64,000 nucleotides of DNA from Pedobacter sp. GTDB lineage: Bacteria > Bacteroidota > Bacteroidia > Sphingobacteriales > Sphingobacteriaceae. A program made the position numbers and the translations under genes. The notes beneath the pieces were generated by a model. That model worked only from the letters and a program-made list of their open reading frames with translations. It searched no databases and had not been told where the DNA came from. This document shows, piece by piece, positions 19,501 to 28,959 of this stretch (position 1 is its first letter; each line of letters begins with the position of its first letter). The stretch lies in contig JACMND010000050.1 in the NCBI GenBank assembly GCA_014378705.1, positions 1 through 64,000 on the forward strand, read 5' to 3'.

Positions 19501-20403
19501 ATGGTTCCAAAAGGTAAGCTCGTTATTATTGGCGGTGCGGTAGATCTGGGAAGTTCGCTAAATTTTAATGAGAATATAAACCATCCTCATTACATCAAGT
19601 TTTTTGAGAAAGGTATTTTGAAACGCGTGATCATGGAATCAGCAAAAGCCGAAAATTCTGTTGTAGAAGTAATTACAACGGCTTCCCAAATTCCGGATAT
19701 CGTTGGTGTAGAATACATTAAATCATTTAATCAGCTACAAGTTTACAATGTAAACGTACTTCATATTAAAAGCCGCGAAGACGCCAATAATCAAGAATAC
19801 ATTGAACGCCTTGAAAGAGCGGATGTTTTAATGTTTAGTGGAGGTGACCAGCTCCGTTTAAGCTCCATATTTGGTGGAACCCCTTTTCTTCAGCTTGTAA
19901 AAAAAAAATATGAACATGATCAGTTTTTAATTGCAGGTACTTCTGCAGGCGCTGCGGCGGCTTCTACCAATATGATTTATCGCGGCAGCAGCAGTGAGGC
20001 TTTAGTTAAAGGCGAAGTTCAGATTACAGCAGGCCTGGGTTTTATAGATTCTGTAATTATTGATACCCATTTTGTGCAACGCGGCCGGATTGGACGTCTA
20101 TTTTACGCCGTAGCCAGTAATCCCGGGATGCTGGGAATTGGGTTGGGAGAAGATGCCGGCCTATTAATCACTAACGGAAACACGATGGAGGCCATCGGCT
20201 CAGGTCTAACTATTTTGGTTGATGGACGGTACATTAGTGAAACAAGTATATATGATGTAGATATGGGTTCACCGGTTTCAATTGATAATTTAAGAGTACA
20301 TGTGATGTCAATTTTTGATAAATACGATCTTCATAAACACGAGCTTAAAATAAATAAAGCTATTAAGGTAGAAGATGGAGTTTTTATCAGGGATAAACAA
20401 TAA
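19501..20403 (+). CDS. cphB: Cyanophycinase
   Basis: 'FSGGDQLRLSSIFGGTP', nucleophile elbow 'AGTSAGAAAAS', 'DTHFVQRGRIGRL'; divergent to cphA. Confidence 0.96.
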   Translation: MVPKGKLVIIGGAVDLGSSLNFNENINHPHYIKFFEKGILKRVIMESAKAENSVVEVITTASQIPDIVGVEYIKSFNQLQVYNVNVLHIKSREDANNQEYIERLERADVLMFSGGDQLRLSSIFGGTPFLQLVKKKYEHDQFLIAGTSAGAAAASTNMIYRGSSSEALVKGEVQITAGLGFIDSVIIDTHFVQRGRIGRLFYAVASNPGMLGIGLGEDAGLLITNGNTMEAIGSGLTILVDGRYISETSIYDVDMGSPVSIDNLRVHVMSIFDKYDLHKHELKINKAIKVEDGVFIRDKQ

Positions 20404-20408
20404 TTAAG

Positions 20409-21254
20409 ATGGCTAAACTTATTATTCACGGCGGATTTTTCAGTGAATCTGGCACCAATAACGATATCAAAAAGGCGAAGCAAAATGCCCTTTCTCAAAT
20501 TGTAATTGAATCTTACCAGTATTTAAAAAACCATACTGCTGTTCAAACGGTGGTTTTTGCGGTTTCGTTGCTTGAGGATAACGAGCTTTTTAACGCCGGA
20601 TTTGGGTCGCAAATACAAAGCGATGGTAAGATTAGGTTAAGTGCTTCAATAATGGATGGCAAAACAAAAAAATTTGCCGGGGTGATCAACATTCAGGATG
20701 TAAAAAATCCGGTACAAATTGCTGAAAAACTATTAGCGGCGCAAGACAGCGTTTTAAGTGGGGAAGGAGCTTTAGCTTTCGCCAGAAAGAACGGGTTCGT
20801 TAATTTTAATCCTGAAACCAAAGAGAGAAGGCAGGGTTACCAGGATAAACTTGAACAACTCTCCCGTAAAGGAACGGTGGGTTGTGTTGCACTTGATGCA
20901 AGTGGTTACCTCGCCGCTGCCACCTCTACAGGGGGGAAAGGTTTTGAAATGCCCTGTAGAGTAAGCGATTCGGCAACTGTAGCGGGTAATTACGCCACGC
21001 AAGATGCGGCCATATCCTGCACCGGTGTTGGCGAAGATATTGTAAGTGCCGCTCTGGCAGCTAAAATAGTTACGCGTGTAGCAGACGGATTTTCTTTGAA
21101 AGATGCTTCTGACAAATCATTTATGGAATTAGAAACATATGATGGGTTTGCCGGAATCATCGGGATTACCGCCCAAGGTGAAATACATCATTGCGATTCG
21201 CATCCATATATGGTATGGGCATCTTTTGATTCTAAATTAGAAGTGTTTGATTAA
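20409..21254 (+). CDS. Isoaspartyl peptidase/L-asparaginase (Ntn-hydrolase)
   Basis: 'LIIHGG', 'FNAGFGSQIQSDGKIRLSASIMDG', candidate nucleophile Thr in 'RKGTVGCVALDASGYLAAATSTGG'; 5 nt after cphB. Confidence 0.93.
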   Translation: MAKLIIHGGFFSESGTNNDIKKAKQNALSQIVIESYQYLKNHTAVQTVVFAVSLLEDNELFNAGFGSQIQSDGKIRLSASIMDGKTKKFAGVINIQDVKNPVQIAEKLLAAQDSVLSGEGALAFARKNGFVNFNPETKERRQGYQDKLEQLSRKGTVGCVALDASGYLAAATSTGGKGFEMPCRVSDSATVAGNYATQDAAISCTGVGEDIVSAALAAKIVTRVADGFSLKDASDKSFMELETYDGFAGIIGITAQGEIHHCDSHPYMVWASFDSKLEVFD

Positions 21255-21281
21255 GAATACAAAAGCTAATTTTTATAAATT

Positions 21282-23594
21282 TTATTTGAGATTTAGTGGC
21301 ATAAACAACCCGACAGAAACATTGCGCCCTTGGTTGTAATAGCCCTCGTTGGGGTTGCCTTCGTCTAAACGCCCTGGCTTAAACCGGCTTAGATGATCGT
21401 AATATGCTTTATTAAAAAGATTGTTTGCCGATATATTAAGTCTCAAAGGCTGTTTGTTAAGCATTAAGGTAGTGCCCATAGATGCATTTACCAATGTATA
21501 ACCAGGGGTTGGGGTTTCAAACCGGTCGACCCTGTTTTGTCGGAAAACATTATCAAGCCGTACTGCCAGATAAGATTTTCTTGAAAAGCCGCCAATCTTT
21601 GGCTCTAGCTTAATTTCATTTCGTAAAGCGGCAGCCGGTATAAAAGGCAATGCGGTATTTGTTTCTTTATTTTGGGCATGGGTAAAAGAGAAACTGTTTT
21701 CAAAATGGAAGCTTTCTACCGGATGAATAGTTAAAGCAGCTTCGGCCCCGTATAAATTAGCATTGGCCTGAACGAATCGAAACACAGGATAATTTTTACC
21801 ATCCACATCAATAATCTCAGAATTACGTTGGCTGCTGAAAATATAATTTGCTATATAATTATTAAATACACCAAGGCTTGCCTGAATTTTACCGCTGCTT
21901 AATTCCAATGCAGCATCACCATAAAAACTATTTTCAGGCTTCAGGTTATTATTTCCTATTTCGTACCTGAATGTTCCTTCATGAATACCATCAGCACTTA
22001 ACTCAGCAATATTCGGTGAACGGAAGGCACTGCCCAGGTTACTTTTAAAATTAAGGAATTCATTAAATTCATAGGTAAAGCCTGCTGCTCCGGAAAGGTT
22101 AGAAAAGCGGTTATTAAAATTGTTAAACTTTGGCTGGCCATCTTGCAACATTTCAATTCCTGTAATATTTCTATAGTCATAGCGGGCACCGAAGTTAAAT
22201 GTGCTTTTTAACCATGTCCTTTTCAAATAAGTAAAAATCCCAATGTCATTCGCTTTGTAATCTGGGATCAATAATTCTGCGGCCCGGTTCTTATTTTCCT
22301 GGAACGAACCGGCAAGACCAATTACAGGTTCCCATCCTTTTGCTTCTTTTAAAAAGTATTTTAAATCATAAGAGAAAGTTTTTAGATCAAAAAATAGAGA
22401 TGGGTCATTGCCGGCTACTGCAATTTCCCGGCGCTGATTGTTTTGAAAAGCAAGGGTAGTATGCAGGTGGTTATCCCCGAAAAGAAGATTACTGTTTAAT
22501 GCTATTTTGTAATGCCTGATGTTTTGAAAAGGAAGAAACAAGTTACGGTCCTTAAGAGCTTCATTGCTGATTATCCCACCTTGCGCATCTTCAAACTGAC
22601 CGTATACATTGCGTGAAAAGTTAGGAAGACCGATATTATTCTTAAAACTTGACAAATTTAGGTGGGCAAACCCCCAACGCTTATTCAGACCAAGCTGACT
22701 GCTTAAACTAGTTTCGTTATAACCTGTATTCGCAATTCTCCCGCCTGGTGCATTGTAACTATACGCGTTTTTGTAAGAGCCTCTCCCTTGCCAAATAAAA
22801 CCATTGGAATTTCCCTGAAGCATAACCGAATTGCCAGTTAAACCATTATTACCAGAATAGTTGCTCAGTAATTCTGCTCTTATCTTTCCTTCGGGTGCGG
22901 GCAGTGGTTCTAAAATGTTGATCACCCCGCCAAGCGCATCAGATCCGTAAAGTAAACTGGCCGCACCCCGCAAAACTTCCACCCTGCCGGCATTAAACTG
23001 GTCAGCCTCAAGCCCATGTTCATCTCCCCATTGCTGGCCTTCTTGTTTGGCACCATCAATTAATGTCAGAACCCGGTTATAACTTAAACCTCTGATAACG
23101 GGTTTTGATATACCGCCGCCGGTTGTTATTTGAGATACACCGGGCACTTTAGCAATGGCATCAATTAAACTTCCTGAAGGGTTATTTATCAATTGATCTC
23201 TGGAAACAGCGGTAACAGCAGTGCTGTTTTTTCGGTTATCAGTACTAAAAGCAGTACCGGTTATCACAACTTCCCTGGCTTCAATTACGCTGGGATAAAG
23301 ACCGATTTCCAACACGTTTCCAATAGATAAATCAATGTTCCGGGTAAGTGTTTTATAGCCTAAGTAAGTTACCTCAATCAAAAATTTTCCTTTGGCTGGT
23401 ACATTTCTAAACGTAAATTCACCGTTCATGTCGGCTATTGAGGAGATCCGAAGATCAGGTATCGAAATGGTTGCCCCTGCAAGTGCTTCTTTGGTATTCG
23501 CATCAATCACCTTGCCTGATACGGTTCTTAAAGATGAAAAAGCAGAAGTATTGTAAAATATAAAAAACGCAACTAAAATGATTCTTAAATTCAT
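21282..23594 (-). CDS. TonB-dependent receptor with CarboxypepD_reg-like N-terminal domain
   Basis: 'TVSGKVIDANTKEALAGATISIPD', plug 'VPGVSQITTGGGISKPVIRGLSYNRVLTLIDGAKQEGQQWGDEHGLEADQF', C-terminal beta-barrel. Confidence 0.95.
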   Translation of the reverse strand: MNLRIILVAFFIFYNTSAFSSLRTVSGKVIDANTKEALAGATISIPDLRISSIADMNGEFTFRNVPAKGKFLIEVTYLGYKTLTRNIDLSIGNVLEIGLYPSVIEAREVVITGTAFSTDNRKNSTAVTAVSRDQLINNPSGSLIDAIAKVPGVSQITTGGGISKPVIRGLSYNRVLTLIDGAKQEGQQWGDEHGLEADQFNAGRVEVLRGAASLLYGSDALGGVINILEPLPAPEGKIRAELLSNYSGNNGLTGNSVMLQGNSNGFIWQGRGSYKNAYSYNAPGGRIANTGYNETSLSSQLGLNKRWGFAHLNLSSFKNNIGLPNFSRNVYGQFEDAQGGIISNEALKDRNLFLPFQNIRHYKIALNSNLLFGDNHLHTTLAFQNNQRREIAVAGNDPSLFFDLKTFSYDLKYFLKEAKGWEPVIGLAGSFQENKNRAAELLIPDYKANDIGIFTYLKRTWLKSTFNFGARYDYRNITGIEMLQDGQPKFNNFNNRFSNLSGAAGFTYEFNEFLNFKSNLGSAFRSPNIAELSADGIHEGTFRYEIGNNNLKPENSFYGDAALELSSGKIQASLGVFNNYIANYIFSSQRNSEIIDVDGKNYPVFRFVQANANLYGAEAALTIHPVESFHFENSFSFTHAQNKETNTALPFIPAAALRNEIKLEPKIGGFSRKSYLAVRLDNVFRQNRVDRFETPTPGYTLVNASMGTTLMLNKQPLRLNISANNLFNKAYYDHLSRFKPGRLDEGNPNEGYYNQGRNVSVGLFMPLNLK

Positions 23595-23623
23595 GGGAAT
23601 AAAAACTAGTTAGTAAATGATTA

Positions 23624-23637
23624 TTCGCCTTGGCGAA
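23624..23637. repeat. Short inverted repeat TTCGCC-TT-GGCGAA
   Basis: Between the small His/Cys protein gene and the TBDR start. Confidence 0.35.
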
Positions 23638-23648
23638 AATTAACAGAA

Positions 23649-23996
23649 CTAATCAGCTTGTGGAGGACCCCGAAGTGTTGGAAGAAGGCATTTTAAGAAA
23701 TAGCCAGTGACTTCATTTTCGGCGAAAATACGAACAACAGGAAGGTCATTTATTTTTTCATAAACTTCCGTGGTAGTAAAATGAGTATCAAAATGAATGG
23801 CGCATATCCAACAAAAACTTTTAGTTGTTGAAAGATGAAAAGAATGATGGCAGGGCTTATTAGTCTGGGCTTCCTTACAAACGCGTTGTTCTGAGGCGTG
23901 ATTATGTAAAAAATCTAGGGGCAGTACCGTAACTGAAAAGAACAGTAACAGACCAATTGAAATGCTTATGCCAAACGGTTTTTTAATACCTTTCAT
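23649..23996 (-). CDS. Small membrane-anchored His/Cys-rich protein (putative metal-associated)
   Basis: N-terminal TM; 'LDFLHNHASEQ', 'CHHSFHLSTTKSFCWICAIHFDTHF', C-terminal 'LRGPPQAD'; directly upstream of the TBDR gene. Confidence 0.7.
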   Translation of the reverse strand: MKGIKKPFGISISIGLLLFFSVTVLPLDFLHNHASEQRVCKEAQTNKPCHHSFHLSTTKSFCWICAIHFDTHFTTTEVYEKINDLPVVRIFAENEVTGYFLKCLLPTLRGPPQAD

Positions 23997-24005
23997 TTAC
24001 TTACC

Positions 24006-24023
24006 GATGCAAATATATACATC
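24006..24023 (-). promoter_or_regulatory. 18-bp imperfect palindrome containing a minus-strand TATATTTG (-7-like) element
   Basis: GATGCAAATATATACATC; 14/18 positions palindromic; TATATTTG at 24010-24017 on the minus strand. Confidence 0.4.
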
Positions 24024-24081
24024 ATATCATTCATTTTGTTTAATAGTTTATTTTTGAATAAGTAACAAAACCAGTACTTCC

Positions 24082-25758
24082 ATGATCTACACCCAGGCAA
24101 CACTAAATTTATCCCAAAGAAATACGCCAACCGGAACGAAATTGAACTGCAAAGGCTGGGTCCAGGAAGCAGCTTTGCGCATGCTGTTAAACAACCTGGA
24201 TCCTGACGTTGCAGAAAGGCCACAGGAATTAATTGTGTATGGGGGCAGGGGCAAAGCAGCCCGTAATCCAGAAGCATTGGAATTAATTATTAAAGCTTTA
24301 AAAGATTTGGAAGAAGACGAAACCTTGCTGATACAATCCGGGAAAGCGGTCGGCATTTTACCAACTCATAAAAATGCGCCTCGGATACTAATCAGTAATT
24401 CGCAACTGGTTCCATTTTGGGCCACGCAAAAGCATTTCGATGAGCTGGAGGATAAAGGGTTAATGATGTATGGCCAAATGACAGCCGGATCCTGGATTTA
24501 TATCGGTTCGCAAGGCATCATCCAGGGAACTTATGAAACCTATGCTGAACTTTCACGGCAATATTTTAAGGGATCGTTAAAAGGGACTTTATCTGTTACG
24601 GCTGGTTTAGGCGGGATGGGTGGTGCACAACCATTGGCTATAACCATGAATGAAGGTGTTTGCCTTGCAGCGGAAGTAGAAGAATGGCGAATAAGAAAAC
24701 GGCTTGAAACCAAGTACATTGATGAAATTGAACTTGATATTGACACAGCTATTGACCGGGCTTTGAAATACAAAGCAGAAGGCAAAGCAATTTCTATTGG
24801 TGTAGTTTGTAATGCGGTTGAATTATTGCAGCGGCTTATCAACCGGAATATTACACCAGATACGCTCACTGATCAAACCTCGGCACATGACCCGTTAATT
24901 GGCTATTTCCCGGAAGGTTTAGATGTTGAGCAGGCTAAAATTTTAAGAAAATTTAATCCGGATGAATACGTTAAACGCTCTTACGAAACGATGGCCAGGC
25001 ACGTTAATCAAATGCTGTTGCTAAAAAAACGTGGCGCTGTAACATTTGATTACGGAAATAATTTACGAGGACGTGCTTTAGAAGCAGGTGTGATGAATGC
25101 TTTTGATTACCCGGGATTTGTCCCGGCATATATTCGTCCGCTTTTTTGCGAAGGAAAAGGTCCTTTTCGCTGGGCTGCGTTGAGCGGTGATCCGCAGGAT
25201 ATTTATGAAACCGATAAATTGATCCTTGAACTTTTCCCCGAAAACGAAGGATTGAAACGCTGGATAACTTTGGCCCAAGAAAGGATTGCATTCCAGGGGT
25301 TACCTGCCAGAATTTGCTGGCTTGGGCAGGGGGAAAGGGAAAAAGTAGGACTGGCCTTTAATAAACTTGTTGCGGATGGAAAGGTAAAGGCGCCATTAGT
25401 TATCGGCCGGGATCATTTAGACACTGGTTCGGTTGCTTCTCCGTACCGCGAAACCGAAGCAATGAAAGATGGTTCTGATGCGGTGGCAGACTGGCCGGTT
25501 CTGAATGCGCTGATCAATACCGCAGGCGGTGCCAGTTGGGTTTCTTTACATCATGGCGGCGGTGTAGGTATCGGGTATTCCATTCACGCCGGTATGGTTA
25601 TCGTGGCCGATGGAACTGAGGATGCGGCACACAGAATTAAACGAGTTTTGCATAATGATCCCGCCATGGGGGTTATCCGTCATGCGGATGCAGGTTATGA
25701 TATTGCGATGGATACCGCCCGAATGCATAAACTAGATTTAAAGGAGAGGTTAGCATAA
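24082..25758 (+). CDS. hutU: Urocanate hydratase
   Basis: '[29 protein letters not shown]', '[12 protein letters not shown]', '[17 protein letters not shown]'. Confidence 0.97.
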   Translation: MIYTQATLNLSQRNTPTGTKLNCKGWVQEAALRMLLNNLDPDVAERPQELIVYGGRGKAARNPEALELIIKALKDLEEDETLLIQSGKAVGILPTHKNAPRILISNSQLVPFWATQKHFDELEDKGLMMYGQMTAGSWIYIGSQGIIQGTYETYAELSRQYFKGSLKGTLSVTAGLGGMGGAQPLAITMNEGVCLAAEVEEWRIRKRLETKYIDEIELDIDTAIDRALKYKAEGKAISIGVVCNAVELLQRLINRNITPDTLTDQTSAHDPLIGYFPEGLDVEQAKILRKFNPDEYVKRSYETMARHVNQMLLLKKRGAVTFDYGNNLRGRALEAGVMNAFDYPGFVPAYIRPLFCEGKGPFRWAALSGDPQDIYETDKLILELFPENEGLKRWITLAQERIAFQGLPARICWLGQGEREKVGLAFNKLVADGKVKAPLVIGRDHLDTGSVASPYRETEAMKDGSDAVADWPVLNALINTAGGASWVSLHHGGGVGIGYSIHAGMVIVADGTEDAAHRIKRVLHNDPAMGVIRHADAGYDIAMDTARMHKLDLKERLA

Positions 25759-25787
25759 ATAACGTGCCCTGCTCTAAAATTAAGCAA

Positions 25788-27302
25788 TTATCTCAATACA
25801 GAAACAGAGCCTTTTAAAACCGGGCTTCCTCTTTTCAGATCAATAATGTAAAAATACACACCCACAGGCAAAGGTTTGCCTCTAAAAGAGCCGTCCCATG
25901 GCTCTGCATAGCCGATGCTCTCAAAAATAATCTGGCCGTATCGGTTATAAACTTTGATAGTGGCATCAGCATAGGAATCTAAAGCGATTATGTTCCACAA
26001 ATCGTTTTTTAAATCACCGTTTGGAGTAAACGTATTTGGAATCACCGGGTTTTTAAGAACCTTTATAAATACCTCATCTGAGGAAGTCAGATTGCAGCCA
26101 TCATCTGAAATTACCGTTAATAAATAAGTTGTACTTTCTGGTGGATTTACAACCGGATTTAATATAGTTGTGTTACTTAAGTAGGATGAAGGTGTCCAGA
26201 TGAATCTTAAATTACTCCCTTCTGCTTTTCCGCTAATCGTTGTCGAGCCACCCTCTATAATGGTTATATCTAAACCGGCATCTGCAACCGGATCTTTGCT
26301 GATCTCCACGTTTAGAACGGATGAAAGTATACGGCAACTTGCCGAGTTTAAATTTAATTTTTCTGCAACTGCTAAACGAAACTGGTATCCCTCTTTATTG
26401 GCTGACACAAGGTTTAAAATGTAAGCAGGTTGGTTAGCTCCCGGAATATCGTTCCATCCTTGCCCATCATTATTGTTCATCTGCCATTGAAAAGCCGGAT
26501 CATTGTATCCTAAAGAAATTTCAGCGCTCAAATTAATGGTTCCGGGTTCGCCTTCGCATAGTTTATTGCTGGCCAGGTTTGTGGTATTGGTTGCCGTAAT
26601 AGCCGGGCCGCATGCCCGGAATGTGATGTCATCAAGGGCAAGATCATTTCCACATCCTCCAACAGCGTTATTTGTCATTCTAATTACAAGCTCTGTAACC
26701 CCGTTAGGTGCAGTAAAAAAAAAGCCATATTGTTTCCAATTTGGTTCTGTGCCAGCAGCGATGTTTCCAGTGTTGTATGAACTGATTACAGCCCCTGAAG
26801 TACTTTCAATTGTGAAAGTAATGTCGGGTTGTATACCCTGAGAAAAACAAGAGCTTGATTTCAAAATATTTAATATCCAAGAGGAGAACTCATAAGTTGT
26901 GCCTCCGCAAAGTCCACTTACTTTTTGTGTGTAAAAATCACCTGCCTGAAATGAGGCGTTTATGACCATCATTCTTCCTTCTTTATCATTGGGCGTGTGA
27001 TCTGAGTTAACCGTATGCCAGGTATCACCAAAACAACTGATGCTCCGGGAAGATATATTGTAAAATCCATCATTCGGGCAAACATCACCAGAATAAGAAT
27101 ATGTTGTACTGCCTGTTGGCAGCGGAACAGCGTTAACACCTCCGGACCCAAAAGTTATATTTACTACCGGATCACCTAAACTTCCGCTGCAAGTTTGGGA
27201 ATAACCAAACTGGAAATTTATGGATATAAGCGATAAACCTAATATCAATATTTTAAAAAATTGGAATGGGAGGATATTATTATTATCTCCGGATACTTTC
27301 AA
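25788..27302 (-). CDS. Secreted protein with gliding-motility-associated C-terminal (CHU_C / T9SS type B) domain
   Basis: C-terminal 'PNTFTPNGDLKNDLWNIIALDSYADATIKVYNRYGQIIFESIGYAEPWDGSFRGKPLPVGVYFYIIDLKRG'; TTG start, N-terminal signal peptide. Confidence 0.9.
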   Translation of the reverse strand: MKVSGDNNNILPFQFFKILILGLSLISINFQFGYSQTCSGSLGDPVVNITFGSGGVNAVPLPTGSTTYSYSGDVCPNDGFYNISSRSISCFGDTWHTVNSDHTPNDKEGRMMVINASFQAGDFYTQKVSGLCGGTTYEFSSWILNILKSSSCFSQGIQPDITFTIESTSGAVISSYNTGNIAAGTEPNWKQYGFFFTAPNGVTELVIRMTNNAVGGCGNDLALDDITFRACGPAITATNTTNLASNKLCEGEPGTINLSAEISLGYNDPAFQWQMNNNDGQGWNDIPGANQPAYILNLVSANKEGYQFRLAVAEKLNLNSASCRILSSVLNVEISKDPVADAGLDITIIEGGSTTISGKAEGSNLRFIWTPSSYLSNTTILNPVVNPPESTTYLLTVISDDGCNLTSSDEVFIKVLKNPVIPNTFTPNGDLKNDLWNIIALDSYADATIKVYNRYGQIIFESIGYAEPWDGSFRGKPLPVGVYFYIIDLKRGSPVLKGSVSVLR

Positions 27303-28803
27303 GAGGGGTTAATTTAAGAGAATTGATTAAAAAATTATCTGGTGATTGAATTCGAATTGAATTAAGGGGCTGGGCTGAAAAGAATATTTCTGTCATAACA
27401 GAAAGCCCGTTGTCCGCAAATAGTTCAATGGATGAGTTATCCAGAACCATTGTTAATTGCAAGTTGGCATTTTTAGAAATTCTGGCCGCTGTATGCTTTG
27501 CGGCAAATCTTTTCTCAAAATCAACTTTACCGGCTACAGTTCGATCGATGTAATAGTTATTGGTAACCTTATCATAGCCTAAGATCAGTTTATCACCTAA
27601 TAAATTATAAAAAGTGATTTTAAAATTTTCAATTTGACTTGCTGACATTTCTAGTTTAACCGGCCCGGAAAGCTTACCTATTTTAGAAGTTAGATCATAA
27701 TCTGATGCGGGTATGTTTTTCTGCCCGGTTGCGGTTTTGCTTATGGTTTGTAATTCAGGAACGAGATGTGACGTTACAAAGTATTTTTCCTCTATTTTTT
27801 CAATAGCCAGATCACGTGGCAGTGTCATGGCGCTTCTCCATTTTTCTGTGGGCACAACATTGGCATAACTCCAGTTGCTCATCCAACCTAAAAATATTTT
27901 TCGTTCTCCGCTGTTTGACCAAGTAACGCCTGCGTAATTATCCGGACCATAATCTATCCAGCGGGTATCGGTTTGATAGGGAACAAAATTTTTACCGTCA
28001 AACTGCCCGGTAAAATACTGTGTAGCAGAGCCGCCATTTGGCCCGCCCGGATTTATGCTCACCAGCAAAACCCATATATTTTCATTGTTATGCTTTAAAT
28101 AAAAAAGATCCGGACATTCCCAAACTCCTCCATGTGCGCCGAAATTCTGGCCGAATTCACTTTCTTTTTCCCATGATTTAAGATCTTTAGAAGAGTAAAA
28201 AGTTATTCTATCTAAGGTAGCCAGCGTCATAATCCATTTCTTACCGGCTTCAAACCACATAACTTTCGGGTCTCTGAAATCCTTGATACCGGGATTTTTT
28301 AGAACGGGATTGCCTGCATATTTTGTCCAGGTAGTACCTTCATCAAGACTGTAAGCCAAACTTTGATTTTGGTAATCATTTGTACCGGCTTTTTCGCCTT
28401 TCGGGTCATGATGTGTAAAGATTGCGATCAGAGGTACTTTATCGTCTTTCCCAAAACCCGAAGTATTGTTTTTATCAACAACGGCACTACCTGAGAAGAT
28501 ATATCCCAAACTATCAGGGTATAAAGCAATTTTTTGATTTTGCCAGTGTATCAGATCTTTGCTAATTGCATGGCCCCAGTGCATCGGGCCCCAAACGGTG
28601 CTGTCCGGGTAGTACTGATAAAATAAATGATACTTGTTATTTAGATAAACCATTCCGTTGGGGTCGTTCATCCAATTTTCAGGAGGTGAAAAATGAACCT
28701 GCGGCCTGTATAATTCATCAAAACTCGAATCTGTATATTTTTTTTTAACAATTATACAGGAGCTCAATAAAAGCAGCAACGATAAAAAGTTCAATATACG
28801 CAT
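27283..28803 (-). CDS. Glycoside hydrolase family 32 (levanase/inulinase/invertase-type)
   Basis: 'NWMNDPNG', 'FRDPKVMW', 'WECPDLFY'; lipobox 'LLSSC'. Confidence 0.95.
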   Translation of the reverse strand: MRILNFLSLLLLLSSCIIVKKKYTDSSFDELYRPQVHFSPPENWMNDPNGMVYLNNKYHLFYQYYPDSTVWGPMHWGHAISKDLIHWQNQKIALYPDSLGYIFSGSAVVDKNNTSGFGKDDKVPLIAIFTHHDPKGEKAGTNDYQNQSLAYSLDEGTTWTKYAGNPVLKNPGIKDFRDPKVMWFEAGKKWIMTLATLDRITFYSSKDLKSWEKESEFGQNFGAHGGVWECPDLFYLKHNNENIWVLLVSINPGGPNGGSATQYFTGQFDGKNFVPYQTDTRWIDYGPDNYAGVTWSNSGERKIFLGWMSNWSYANVVPTEKWRSAMTLPRDLAIEKIEEKYFVTSHLVPELQTISKTATGQKNIPASDYDLTSKIGKLSGPVKLEMSASQIENFKITFYNLLGDKLILGYDKVTNNYYIDRTVAGKVDFEKRFAAKHTAARISKNANLQLTMVLDNSSIELFADNGLSVMTEIFFSAQPLNSIRIQSPDNFLINSLKLTPLESIRR

Positions 28804-28959
28804 GGAGGGGATTTATATATTGTGATTTAAAATACGGACCGTTAATATAGCACTTATAGTTTACTTACAAAATGGAGAATAAATGCATCTGTACCTGTGC
28901 AATATTAAATTGAAATGGTGAAAACCTATTTCCATTCAATAAAAAATGATGGGTCTTTA

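Noticed and set aside
24087-25728. Multiple antisense ORFs of 60-109 aa inside hutU
   Set aside because: They lie opposite a clear hutU coding sequence with no family signal; typical shadow ORFs
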